DNA from: Stutzerimonas zhaodongensis
Lineage (GTDB): Bacteria > Pseudomonadota > Gammaproteobacteria > Pseudomonadales > Pseudomonadaceae
Direction of reading: 5' to 3'
NCBI RefSeq assembly: GCF_003696365.1
Contig: NZ_RFFM01000001.1
Span: forward strand, 1,441,852-1,505,851
DNA length: 64,000 nt
Numbering within the stretch: position 1 is the first letter of the stretch; each line of letters begins with the position of its first letter. Shown in pieces: positions 54,746 through 62,605 of this stretch. A program made the position numbers and the translations under genes. The notes below the pieces were generated by a model, which did not search any database, was not told where the DNA came from, and saw only the letters and a program-made list of their open reading frames with translations.

Positions 54746-55591
54746 TCACTGCCCGCCAAACATCCCGACCCAGTAGATGCCGGCATCACTGCGCGGATCG
54801 ACGGCGTAGGCGGCACCCATCTCGCTGAACTGTGGATTCATCAGGTTAGCGCAGTGGCCTGGGCTGGCGAGCCAGCCATCGACAACCAGACTGGGCCGGT
54901 CCAGTGCTGCAGCAATGTTCTGCCCCACAGGCGAACCGGTATAGCCGGCGAGTTCTGCGCGGTCTCCCGGCGTGCGGCCATCCGCGTCGAGGTGGCTGAA
55001 GAAATTGCCGTTGGCCATCGCGCGACCGTGGATTTCAGCGAGACTGGCAAGGGCCGTGTTCCAGCTCAGCGGCGGAGCCGCCGCAAAAGGCTTGCCGCCG
55101 CATTGGCGAGCGGAAGCACGAACTCGGTTGATTTCTGCAAGCAATCCCTGTCCCTCACTCTGGCTGTCTTTCAGATGCCCGCCCAGCAAGGGTCGCGCGA
55201 CGACGATGCGCCAATCACGCCCCTCGCGACTGACGCCAATCTCGGAATATTGAGGATCGAGCACCACGCGGCAAAAACTCGTCTTCAGCGCCTGCATCGC
55301 CGCTTGAGGGTCGCGAGGGCCGGACAGGCTGACCGCCTGCACGTTGACCATCGGGTAACCGGCACGGGCAAGCGCGCCTTGCAGATCGCCGGCGCCTGTC
55401 GCGGGCAGGACCAGCCGAGCATCTGGCTGCAATGGCGTGAGTTCTTCACTGGCGCGGTCATCGCAGCGCTGCACCTGGCTGCGGTAGGCATTGATCGACT
55501 CGATCAACTGCGTTTGCTCTCCGGCAGCCAAGACGACACCACTGCCGCACAGCAGAGCCAGTGAAAGGGCGAGAAATGACAGCTGACGCAT
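54746..55591 (-). CDS. CAP-domain (SCP/PR-1) secreted protein
   Basis: 281-aa exported protein. The start at 55591, with GGAG just upstream, gives a signal peptide (LALSLALLCGSGVVLAAG). A unique N-terminal domain (about 25-150) precedes a C-terminal CAP domain (about 160-281) with the expected HGRAMANGNFFSHLDADGRTPGDRAELAGY, GQNIAAAL and WLASPGHCANLMNPQFSEMG. These contain the two His and two acidic residues of CAP proteins. Bacterial CAP proteins are secreted, with unsettled functions. It is divergent from the response regulator gene. Confidence 0.88.
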   Translation of the reverse strand: MRQLSFLALSLALLCGSGVVLAAGEQTQLIESINAYRSQVQRCDDRASEELTPLQPDARLVLPATGAGDLQGALARAGYPMVNVQAVSLSGPRDPQAAMQALKTSFCRVVLDPQYSEIGVSREGRDWRIVVARPLLGGHLKDSQSEGQGLLAEINRVRASARQCGGKPFAAAPPLSWNTALASLAEIHGRAMANGNFFSHLDADGRTPGDRAELAGYTGSPVGQNIAAALDRPSLVVDGWLASPGHCANLMNPQFSEMGAAYAVDPRSDAGIYWVGMFGGQ

Positions 55592-55749
55592 GGAGGCTCC
55601 AGTAAGCAGGTTCGGCGATCTGGTGAAGATGCACCGCCAATGGCACACAAGTCGAGTGTCGCGCGGCACCTTGCGGTAAGAGTGCTGAGCCTCTTGCCGA
55701 CGCATCACCCTCGCAATCTATAATCGTTCTTATTTGCACTGGACCCCGC

Positions 55750-56451
55750 ATGCCTGCTGCAGCAACGCGACAGATCCTCGCCATCGAAGACGATCCGATT
55801 CTTCGCACCCATCTGAAGAACTCACTGGAGAGCCATGGTTTTCAGGTCACGCTCGCAGATAACGGCGTAACTGGACTGGCACTCGCGCGTGAGTCGGCGT
55901 ACGACCTGATTCTGCTGGACGTGATGCTGCCCGAACTCAGCGGCATGGACGTGCTCACCTGCCTGCGGGCACACAGCCGTACGCCGGTGCTGATGATGTC
56001 GGCACTGGGCAACGAAGCGCATCGCATTCAGGGGTTCGACAGCGGCGCCGATGACTACCTGCCCAAGCCATTCAGCATCGCGGAATTACAGGTGCGCATT
56101 GCCGCCATTCTGCGCCGCGTGGCCTACGAACGCAGCGCCCCTGCTGCGGCGGACAACGAGTCGATGCGCTTCGACGATCAGCGCTGCGACCTGCGTTTCG
56201 AGGGGCGCTGGGTCGGGCTGACGGCCACCGAATTCCGGCTGATGAAGGTGCTTCACGAGGCCGCTGGCGAAGTGCTGAGCAAACCCTTCCTCTATCAGCA
56301 GGCATTGCGACGTGGCTACTCACAACATGACCGCAGCCTGGACATGCACATCAGCAATATCCGCCGGAAGCTCGCCCGCGAGCAGATCCTGCCGTTGCGC
56401 CTGGAATCGGTATGGGGCAAGGGCTACGTGCTGGAGGTGCAGACCAATTGA
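55750..56451 (+). CDS. OmpR-family response regulator of an iron-linked two-component system
   Basis: 233-aa response regulator. The receiver has Asp57 (LILLDVMLPELSG), SALGNEAHR and YLPKPF; the winged helix has LTATEFRLMKVLHEAAGEVLS and SLDMHISNIRRKL. Its stop overlaps the kinase start by one base (TGATG). The upstream gap contains TATAAT in ATAATCGTTCTTATTTGC, a possible promoter with weak Fur-like character. The downstream CirA-like receptor suggests a PfeR/PirR-type regulator for a catecholate siderophore, by context. Confidence 0.87.
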   Translation: MPAAATRQILAIEDDPILRTHLKNSLESHGFQVTLADNGVTGLALARESAYDLILLDVMLPELSGMDVLTCLRAHSRTPVLMMSALGNEAHRIQGFDSGADDYLPKPFSIAELQVRIAAILRRVAYERSAPAAADNESMRFDDQRCDLRFEGRWVGLTATEFRLMKVLHEAAGEVLSKPFLYQQALRRGYSQHDRSLDMHISNIRRKLAREQILPLRLESVWGKGYVLEVQTN

Positions 56452-57782
56452 TGCCCAACCGACATTCACTGTTCTGGCGTCTCGTGGTGCTGGTCGCCGG
56501 CTTCTGCCTCTCGATGATCTGGGCCAGCGGATACGTGGGACGTCAGATCGACCGTACCAGCTCCTACCTCTCCGATGAGGCGCTAAATACCCTGTCCGGC
56601 TATGCCGACCAGGCACGCACAGCTCTGCAGATCGGGCCACAGGCGTTGGCACAATGGCTGGCGGATATGCGGGCGCGAGAGTCGAGCTGGCTGGTCGTCG
56701 TGGATGATCAGTTGCAGCCGCTGGGCGGCCAGAAGCTGAGCGACGAGGAGCGGCAGATGCTCACCTTCGTTCGGCACTACGATTGGCCGATGAGCCGCCG
56801 CTACGAGGGGCTGCCGCTGGTCTCGATACCGCTGGAGGGCACCGGCGCGCAGCTGATGATGCGGTTGCCGGAGCGCTTCCGGCCTTGGCGCAATCATGCA
56901 CTGCTGACCGCTGGCGGGGTGTATCTGCCGCTGATCCTGCTGTCGATGCTGTTCTGCTGGTTGCTCTACCGCCTTCTGGTTTCTCCGCTGGACCGTTTGC
57001 GCCAACAGGCCAATGCACTACAAAGCAACCGACTCGATTCCCTGTTGCCGCCCTCGATTGCGCGGCGCAGCGATGAACTCGGTGAGCTTGGCCGATCGCT
57101 GGAATACCTCACGCGGCGCCTGCGCGACTCCATTACCCAGCAACAGCAGTTGCTGCGCGATCTTTCCCACGAACTTCGCACGCCGCTCAGCCGATTGCGT
57201 GTGGCCTGCGAAAGCGACCTGAACGCGGATGAAATGCGCCGCCGCACAGATCGGGAAATCACCAGCATGCAGCAGTTGGTGGACAGCACCCTGGAGTTCG
57301 CCTGGCTGGACTCAGAACAGCCTCGTTTCGAGTGCGAACCGGTGGAAGTGGCAGCGCTTTGGGACCTGCTCTGCGAAAACGCCTGTTTCGAAGCGGGCTG
57401 GCCGCGCGAGCGTATCCAGGCAAGAGTGCCCGATGACTGCCGGGTGCTCGGCAACCTCAACGCTCTGGCTCAGGCAATGGAAAACATTCTGCGAAATGCC
57501 ATTCGCTACTCCCCCGCCGGGGCGTCCATCTGTCTGTGGGCCGAGCGCGACGGCGAATCCTGGCGATTGCGAATCGAAGACCAGGGGCCCGGCGTACCCG
57601 AGGATCAGCTGCCGGTGATCTTCCGACCTTTCGCCCGGCTCAGCGCCGCGCGACCTGGCGGCGACGGCTTCGGACTGGGCTTGGCAATCGCGCGCGGCAT
57701 GGTGCTGATGCAAGGCGGCAGCATCTGGGCTGAAAACAGCGAACCAGGCCTGCGGATGACGATTCAGCTGCGAAGTGTATAG
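56451..57782 (+). CDS. Sensor histidine kinase of the iron-linked two-component system
   Basis: 443-aa sensor kinase. TM1 is at residues about 10-27, a periplasmic domain lies at about 30-148, and TM2 at about 150-176. HAMP follows, then His240 (RDLSHELRTPLSRLRVA). The HATPase has MENILRNAIRYSP, DQGPGVPEDQLPVIFRPF and GFGLGLAIARGM. It starts at 56451, overlapping the regulator stop by one base. A longer start 13 codons upstream is not supported. The architecture resembles PfeS/CpxA-type kinases. The signal is probably the siderophore or periplasmic iron state, judged from the receptor gene that follows. Confidence 0.87.
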   Translation: MPNRHSLFWRLVVLVAGFCLSMIWASGYVGRQIDRTSSYLSDEALNTLSGYADQARTALQIGPQALAQWLADMRARESSWLVVVDDQLQPLGGQKLSDEERQMLTFVRHYDWPMSRRYEGLPLVSIPLEGTGAQLMMRLPERFRPWRNHALLTAGGVYLPLILLSMLFCWLLYRLLVSPLDRLRQQANALQSNRLDSLLPPSIARRSDELGELGRSLEYLTRRLRDSITQQQQLLRDLSHELRTPLSRLRVACESDLNADEMRRRTDREITSMQQLVDSTLEFAWLDSEQPRFECEPVEVAALWDLLCENACFEAGWPRERIQARVPDDCRVLGNLNALAQAMENILRNAIRYSPAGASICLWAERDGESWRLRIEDQGPGVPEDQLPVIFRPFARLSAARPGGDGFGLGLAIARGMVLMQGGSIWAENSEPGLRMTIQLRSV

Positions 57783-57807
57783 ATTGTAAATGCGCTTTAC
57801 TCTCAAA

Positions 57808-57822
57808 TGAGAATGCTTAGCA
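57808..57822. promoter_or_regulatory. Fur-box-like site upstream of the CirA-like gene
   Basis: TGAGAAT-G-CTTAGCA matches the 7-1-7 Fur pattern TGATAAT-N-ATTATCA at 11 of 14 positions and lies 98 bases before the receptor start. Confidence 0.5.
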
Positions 57823-57920
57823 TTACGCTCGGTTTGGCGACTCAAGTCGTTAAGCACACGCATAGGGCCGCGCTCTCGTGGCTGCAGCTGACCTCAGTTT
57901 TCTCACGGAGATGGCAGTAC

Positions 57921-59894
57921 ATGGTGACCTTCAATCGACATCGGCTGGCTTGCGCTATTGCAGTTACAACGTGGATAAGCGCACCGGTCAACGCCCAGGA
58001 GCAGGTCGAGCTAGGGAATGTCGTCGTAACTGCATCGGGTTTCGAGCAACAGGTAAAGCAGGCGCCCGCCTCCATCTCCGTCGTTACTCGGGAGGCGCTG
58101 GCAAAGAAATCCTACCGTGACGTCACAGATGCGCTTCGCGACATTCCCGGCGTCGTTGTCACTGGCGGCGCCAGCTCCAGCGATATCAGCATTCGCGGCA
58201 TGGCGTCCAAGTACACCCTGATCCTAATCGACGGCAAACGCATGGAGTCGCGCGCAACGCGCCCCAACAGTGATGGGCCAGGCATCGAGCAGGGCTGGAC
58301 GCCGCCGCTTGAAGCCATCGAGCGGATCGAGGTGGTGCGTGGCCCGATGTCGTCGCTTTACGGATCGGATGCCATGGGCGGTGTGATCAATATCATCACA
58401 CGCAAGGTCGCCGACACCTGGCACGGCGGCCTGCGGACGGAAAAGACCTTCCAGGACCGCTCCGACTCCGGCGACTACCACACCCTCAACGGGCACCTGT
58501 CCGGCCCTCTGGTCGACGGCCTGCTGGGGCTCCAGGTATACGGACAGACGTCGCGGCGCGACGAAGATGACATTCCTCGCGGTTTCAACGAGCAGAAGAC
58601 CGATAGCGGAACGGCCAAATTGTCCTTCACGCCGAACGAGGCCAACGACCTCGTGCTGGAGGTGGGAAGGACCGAGCAGGAACGCAACGCCAGCGTAGGC
58701 AGATCTGGTACAAGCAACAGCGACTCACTATCGGATTATGACCGTACTCATTACTCCATCAGCCACACAGGCCGCTGGGAGTCGGGCCAGTCGGAGAGCT
58801 ATGTGCAGCAGGAGCGCATCGAGAACCCTGGCCGCGAGATGGAGCTGGAGAACAGCGTATTCAATACCCAGACTTCCCTGTTTCTAGGTGACCACGTCGC
58901 CACGCTCGGCGGCCAATACAAGTACGAGGACCTTTCGGACAAGGGTAATCAGCTGGCCGGTGCCGAAGACCTGACCCGGCTGACACGCTGGTCCTGGGCA
59001 CTGTTTGCCGAGGACGAATGGAGCCTGACCGACAGTTTCGCGCTGACCACCGGGCTGCGAATGGATCGTGACGAGAACTACGGCACCCATTGGTCCCCCC
59101 GCGTCTATGGCGTATGGCAAGCGGCAGAGCAATGGACGATCAAAGGCGGTGTATCCAGCGGCTACCGTTCGCCAGACATTCGCTCGGCGGTAGATAACTG
59201 GGGACAGATCACGGGTGGGGGCCGGGGCGACCCGGCGGTGATCGTAGGCAATTCGGCGCTCAAGCCAGAAGAGAGCCTGAGCCAGGAAATCGGCGTGCTA
59301 TGGGACAGCCTGAACGGCCTGTCGGCTGGCGTGACACTGTTCAACACCGACTTCAAGGACAAGATCACCGAGCTTCGCCGCTGCTCGGATACCACCGGCA
59401 ACGCGTCCGGCCAGTGCATTGCCAACGGCGAGGCGTACCGCTTCATCAGTGACCGAGTGAACGTCGACGAGGCTCGCATGCGCGGCGTCGAGGCAACCTT
59501 CGACTGGGCGATCACAGAGAGTGTCTCCCTGGGTGCCAACTACACCTACACCGAATCGGAACAGCGCAGCGGCGAGTTCCGCGGCGAGCCTCTCAACCAG
59601 ATGCCCAAGCACATGTTCAACACCACGCTGGACTGGCAAACCAGCGACCGCCTCGGCACCTGGGCGAGACTCAATTACCGCAGCGAAACATCCGAATATC
59701 TGTCACGCACAAGCATGGCCAAGAGCACCCCTTCGTACACGCTGGTCGACCTGGGCGGTACCTACGACGTCACCCACAACGTCAAGCTGCTCGCTGGCGT
59801 TTACAACATTTTCAATGAGCAGATTGAATACACCAGTCATGAAACCGTCCTTGATGGACGTCGGTACACGGTCGGGATGAACGTCTCATTCTGA
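57921..59894 (+). CDS. cirA: CirA-like TonB-dependent catecholate receptor
   Basis: 657-aa outer-membrane receptor. Its signal peptide ends SAPVNA. A TonB box (ELGNVVVTAS), the plug with APASISVVTREAL and IPGVVVTGGASS, SIRGMASKYTLILIDGKRM, and IEVVRGPMSSLYGSDAMGGVINII are followed by the barrel ending in VGMNVSF (terminal Phe). The plug matches E. coli CirA closely from memory, and the length (663 in E. coli) agrees. CirA takes up linear catecholates such as dihydroxybenzoylserine. The start at 57921 has GGAG 9 bases upstream. It follows the two-component system and a Fur-like site. Confidence 0.88.
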   Translation: MVTFNRHRLACAIAVTTWISAPVNAQEQVELGNVVVTASGFEQQVKQAPASISVVTREALAKKSYRDVTDALRDIPGVVVTGGASSSDISIRGMASKYTLILIDGKRMESRATRPNSDGPGIEQGWTPPLEAIERIEVVRGPMSSLYGSDAMGGVINIITRKVADTWHGGLRTEKTFQDRSDSGDYHTLNGHLSGPLVDGLLGLQVYGQTSRRDEDDIPRGFNEQKTDSGTAKLSFTPNEANDLVLEVGRTEQERNASVGRSGTSNSDSLSDYDRTHYSISHTGRWESGQSESYVQQERIENPGREMELENSVFNTQTSLFLGDHVATLGGQYKYEDLSDKGNQLAGAEDLTRLTRWSWALFAEDEWSLTDSFALTTGLRMDRDENYGTHWSPRVYGVWQAAEQWTIKGGVSSGYRSPDIRSAVDNWGQITGGGRGDPAVIVGNSALKPEESLSQEIGVLWDSLNGLSAGVTLFNTDFKDKITELRRCSDTTGNASGQCIANGEAYRFISDRVNVDEARMRGVEATFDWAITESVSLGANYTYTESEQRSGEFRGEPLNQMPKHMFNTTLDWQTSDRLGTWARLNYRSETSEYLSRTSMAKSTPSYTLVDLGGTYDVTHNVKLLAGVYNIFNEQIEYTSHETVLDGRRYTVGMNVSF

Positions 59895-60019
59895 GGCGAG
59901 ATGAGAAAGACATCTCTGCCAGGCAGTGCGCCCTGCTGGGTCCCAGTAGACTTGCGTTAACGATATGTCCCTTAGGGCATAGCGTGTGGGCTTAGGCCCA
60001 GCGCGTTCATCAAATCAAC

Positions 60020-60051
60020 AATGCCCGGCCGTTTAAACACGGTTGGGCATT
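60020..60051 (+). terminator. Hairpin between the receptor and the PepSY operon
   Basis: AATGCCCGGCCGT pairs with ACGGTTGGGCATT over 13 bp (two G-U pairs), loop TTAAAC, followed by TATCGTATA. It is a terminator-like structure 126 bases after the receptor stop. Confidence 0.6.
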
Positions 60052-60081
60052 TATCGTATAAACCTTACTCGGAAACCCGTC

Positions 60082-60384
60082 GTGACTCGTTCTGCCACTC
60101 AATCGCGAAGCGCCTGGCCTGCCATCGCGGCCCGCACTGGGCTGGCCCTTCTGGGCGGTTACGCCTTTACCTATGCCTTTACCGCTGCGTTCGCACGATT
60201 GCTGCCGGCCGACCCGGTGGACGCCGTTACCACAGCTTCTCTGCTGTCGTTCGTGGTGTATCTGCTGTTCATACTCTGGGCGTACGCAGCGACTTCACTG
60301 CGGCGGGTGCTGACGGGTGTAGGGGTCGCCATTCCTTTGGCGATCATCGGTTTCTGGCCGCAACTGATGGAGGTGCTGGGATGA
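60082..60384 (+). CDS. DUF3649 small membrane protein
   Basis: 100-aa protein starting at GTG 60082 (GGAAA upstream). It has three hydrophobic segments (LLGGYAFTYAFTAAFARLL, SLLSFVVYLLFILWAYA, LTGVGVAIPLAIIGFWPQLM). DUF3649 proteins are annotated as iron-transport or PepSY-associated membrane proteins. The ATGA overlap with the next start shows tight coupling. The C terminus ends MEVLG. Confidence 0.75.
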   Translation: MTRSATQSRSAWPAIAARTGLALLGGYAFTYAFTAAFARLLPADPVDAVTTASLLSFVVYLLFILWAYAATSLRRVLTGVGVAIPLAIIGFWPQLMEVLG

Positions 60385-61946
60385 AAGGCAGCCTGACGCA
60401 ATCCATGTCGTGGCTCCACACCTGGTGCGGGTTGCTGATCGGCTGGATGCTATTCGCCATCTTCCTCACCGGCACGCTTGCGGTGTTCGACAAGGAGATC
60501 AACTGGTGGATGCAGCCGGAGCTGACAGATCAAGCACAACCGGCAGCGGAGGCGGCGAATGCGGCCCAGCGCTGGCTGGCCGAGCGACACGCGGACGAAA
60601 CGAACTGGAACATCAGCCTGCCAACCGCACGCGTGCCTGACCTGGCCGTTTCGGTCGGTGAACGACGCCGTGGTGGTGAAGGCGTCACTCATCTCGACCC
60701 TTTGACCGGAGAGACGATCGAGCCGCGCAAAACCATAGGCGGCAACTTCTTCTTCCACTTCCACTACACCCTGCATCTGCCGCGCACGCTGGGAGTATGG
60801 GTCGTGGGATTCGCGGCCATGGCGATGCTGGTGGCGCTGTTAAGCGGCATCATCATCCACAAGAAAATCTTCAAGGAGTTCTTCACCTTTCGCCCAGCGA
60901 AAGGACAGCGCTCATGGCTCGACGCTCATAATGCCAGTGCCGTCCTGCTGCTGCCGTTCCACCTGATGATCACCTACACAGGGCTGGCGATTTTCTTTGT
61001 GCTCTATATGCCTGCTGCGGTGGATGCGCTGTATGACGGTGATGCCCAGGCATTTTTCAATGAAGCGCAACCGGCATGGGCGGCACAGCAAGCACTACGC
61101 GGCGAAGGCCGTGGTGGCGAACGGGTTTCGGCACCAACAGCGGCTTTGCTGCCACTGGGTGACTTCGTCAGCCGTGCCGAGGACCACTACGGCGCAGGCA
61201 TGATCGGCAGCTTGGCCGTGCTCAACCCGGGCCGCTCCGATGCCAAAGTCCTGGCGCGCCCAGTGCTGGGCAATCGCATCGAGCTCAATAAGGGCGACGG
61301 GATTATCTTCAACGGCGCCAACGGCGAGCTGCTCCAGGCGCCTGAACCGTCACGCACCAGCCAGCTGACCCAACGGGTGATTGCCGGTCTGCATTTTGCG
61401 CAGTTCGGCGGCTATCCGATGCGCTGGCTGTATTTCATTTGCGGCTTGATCAGCTGCGCCATGATTGGAACCGGGCTGGTGCTCTACGCGGTCAAGCAAC
61501 GCAAGCAGGCCAAGGCCAATCCACAGTTCCTGCGGGTTGTGGAGAGCCTGAACGTTGCGGTGATCGCAGGGCTTTCACTGGCCTGTGTTGCGCTTCTGTG
61601 GGGCAACCGGTTGCTGCCGGCTGAGCTGGCTGGGCGCCAGGATTGGGAGCTGCGGTTGTTCTTCGGCATCTGGGCACTGGGCTGGCTTCACGCCTGGCTG
61701 CGCAAGCCGCTATTCGCCTGGCGCGAGCAGCTCTCGGCCGCCGCATTGATGGCCTTCACGCTGCCGGTGCTGGACCTTTGGACGACCCACGCTTCGCTGG
61801 ATGCCATGCGGCTTTCGCTGCTCGGTAGCGTTGCCTTGATCGGGCTGTTACTGGGATGGACCGTATGGAAAATCCCAACAGTGGTTGCCGCGCGAAAGGC
61901 CCGCTCGGCTCGACTCGATCACCCGGTCGCCGGAGCTTCGTCATGA
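60381..61946 (+). CDS. PepSY-associated transmembrane protein (FoxB-like reductase candidate)
   Basis: 521-aa inner-membrane protein with an N-terminal TM helix (HTWCGLLIGWMLFAIFLTGTLAVF), a PepSY-like periplasmic domain, and later TM helices around WVVGFAAMAMLVALLSGIIIHKKIF, LLPFHLMITYTGLAIFFVLYM and several in the C-terminal third. His residues in the TM pairs (HTW, FHFHYTLHLPR, DAHNASAVLLLPFHL) resemble haem or metal sites of the PepSY_TM family. These proteins release iron from siderophores by reduction at the inner membrane. It starts by overlapping DUF3649 and ends by overlapping DUF3325. Confidence 0.82.
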   Translation: MKGSLTQSMSWLHTWCGLLIGWMLFAIFLTGTLAVFDKEINWWMQPELTDQAQPAAEAANAAQRWLAERHADETNWNISLPTARVPDLAVSVGERRRGGEGVTHLDPLTGETIEPRKTIGGNFFFHFHYTLHLPRTLGVWVVGFAAMAMLVALLSGIIIHKKIFKEFFTFRPAKGQRSWLDAHNASAVLLLPFHLMITYTGLAIFFVLYMPAAVDALYDGDAQAFFNEAQPAWAAQQALRGEGRGGERVSAPTAALLPLGDFVSRAEDHYGAGMIGSLAVLNPGRSDAKVLARPVLGNRIELNKGDGIIFNGANGELLQAPEPSRTSQLTQRVIAGLHFAQFGGYPMRWLYFICGLISCAMIGTGLVLYAVKQRKQAKANPQFLRVVESLNVAVIAGLSLACVALLWGNRLLPAELAGRQDWELRLFFGIWALGWLHAWLRKPLFAWREQLSAAALMAFTLPVLDLWTTHASLDAMRLSLLGSVALIGLLLGWTVWKIPTVVAARKARSARLDHPVAGASS

Positions 61947-62278
61947 ATGGATCAGCCCTGTGCGCCAGCCTTCTGCTTGCCTATGCGGGAATGCTTGGGT
62001 TTTGCCTCGCCAAGGAGCGCCACTGGAAACAGCTGGTCAACCCGAGCGTGCCGGCGTTGGCCAGACACTTTTGTGGCCCGTCAGGCGCTCTTCTGCTCGG
62101 GCTGGCCGCCTATGCGTCCGCCCAGGTCTGGCCTGGCGGCATGGCGGTGGTCGGCTGGTTCGGCCTTATTTCGCTGACTGGGTTTGCGCTGTTGTTGTTG
62201 CTGCCCTACGCGCCGCGTCTGGCGGTGGGCCTGCCCTTGATAGGCGGACTGATCTGGTCAGCCGCCGCGCTGGCCTGA
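61943..62278 (+). CDS. DUF3325 small membrane protein
   Basis: 111-aa protein with an ATG that overlaps the PepSY stop (ATGA). It has four hydrophobic stretches (LCASLLLAYAGMLGFCLA, GALLLGLAAYASAQVW, AVVGWFGLISLTGFALLLLLPYAPR, LPLIGGLIWSAAAL). DUF3325 normally accompanies DUF3649 and PepSY genes in xenosiderophore loci. The function is unknown; it is probably part of the membrane reductase complex. Confidence 0.8.
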   Translation: MNGSALCASLLLAYAGMLGFCLAKERHWKQLVNPSVPALARHFCGPSGALLLGLAAYASAQVWPGGMAVVGWFGLISLTGFALLLLLPYAPRLAVGLPLIGGLIWSAAALA

Positions 62279-62605
62279 CCCCTTTAAGGTTGCCATCGCA
62301 TCATTGCGCGTTGTGCGCCTGTACAGATGGCTAAGCCGCACTGCGCTGCACGAGTCCATCCATGAGAAATCACGAGTCGAGGCTCCAGGCCTTTCGATGC
62401 GCGCCTGGGCGCAGCCCCCTGAGCGTGGACGACCGATAGGAACGCCTGTGAATAGCACGCCCGGCCGGGCCTTAAGCATTACCTGCTACAGCGTTGAAAG
62501 TCGCGAGCACTTCGATCCGTAGCGAAAAAGCCCGGGCCTCTCGGCCGGGGCTTTCCTTGAGCGCTACATGAGCACGCCTGGTCGGCTGGCGTTCAACCGC
62601 GTCGA
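62279..62605. other. Intergenic region between DUF3325 and the convergent receptor
   Basis: 327 bases with no convincing gene. The terminator at 62525-62554 is the only structure recognised. Confidence 0.4.
62525..62554 (-). terminator. Rho-independent terminator of the FhuE-like receptor gene
   Basis: Minus strand: AAAGCCCCGGCCGAGAGGCCCGGGCTTTTT; G/C-rich stem followed by TTTTT, 52 bases past the receptor stop. Confidence 0.85.
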
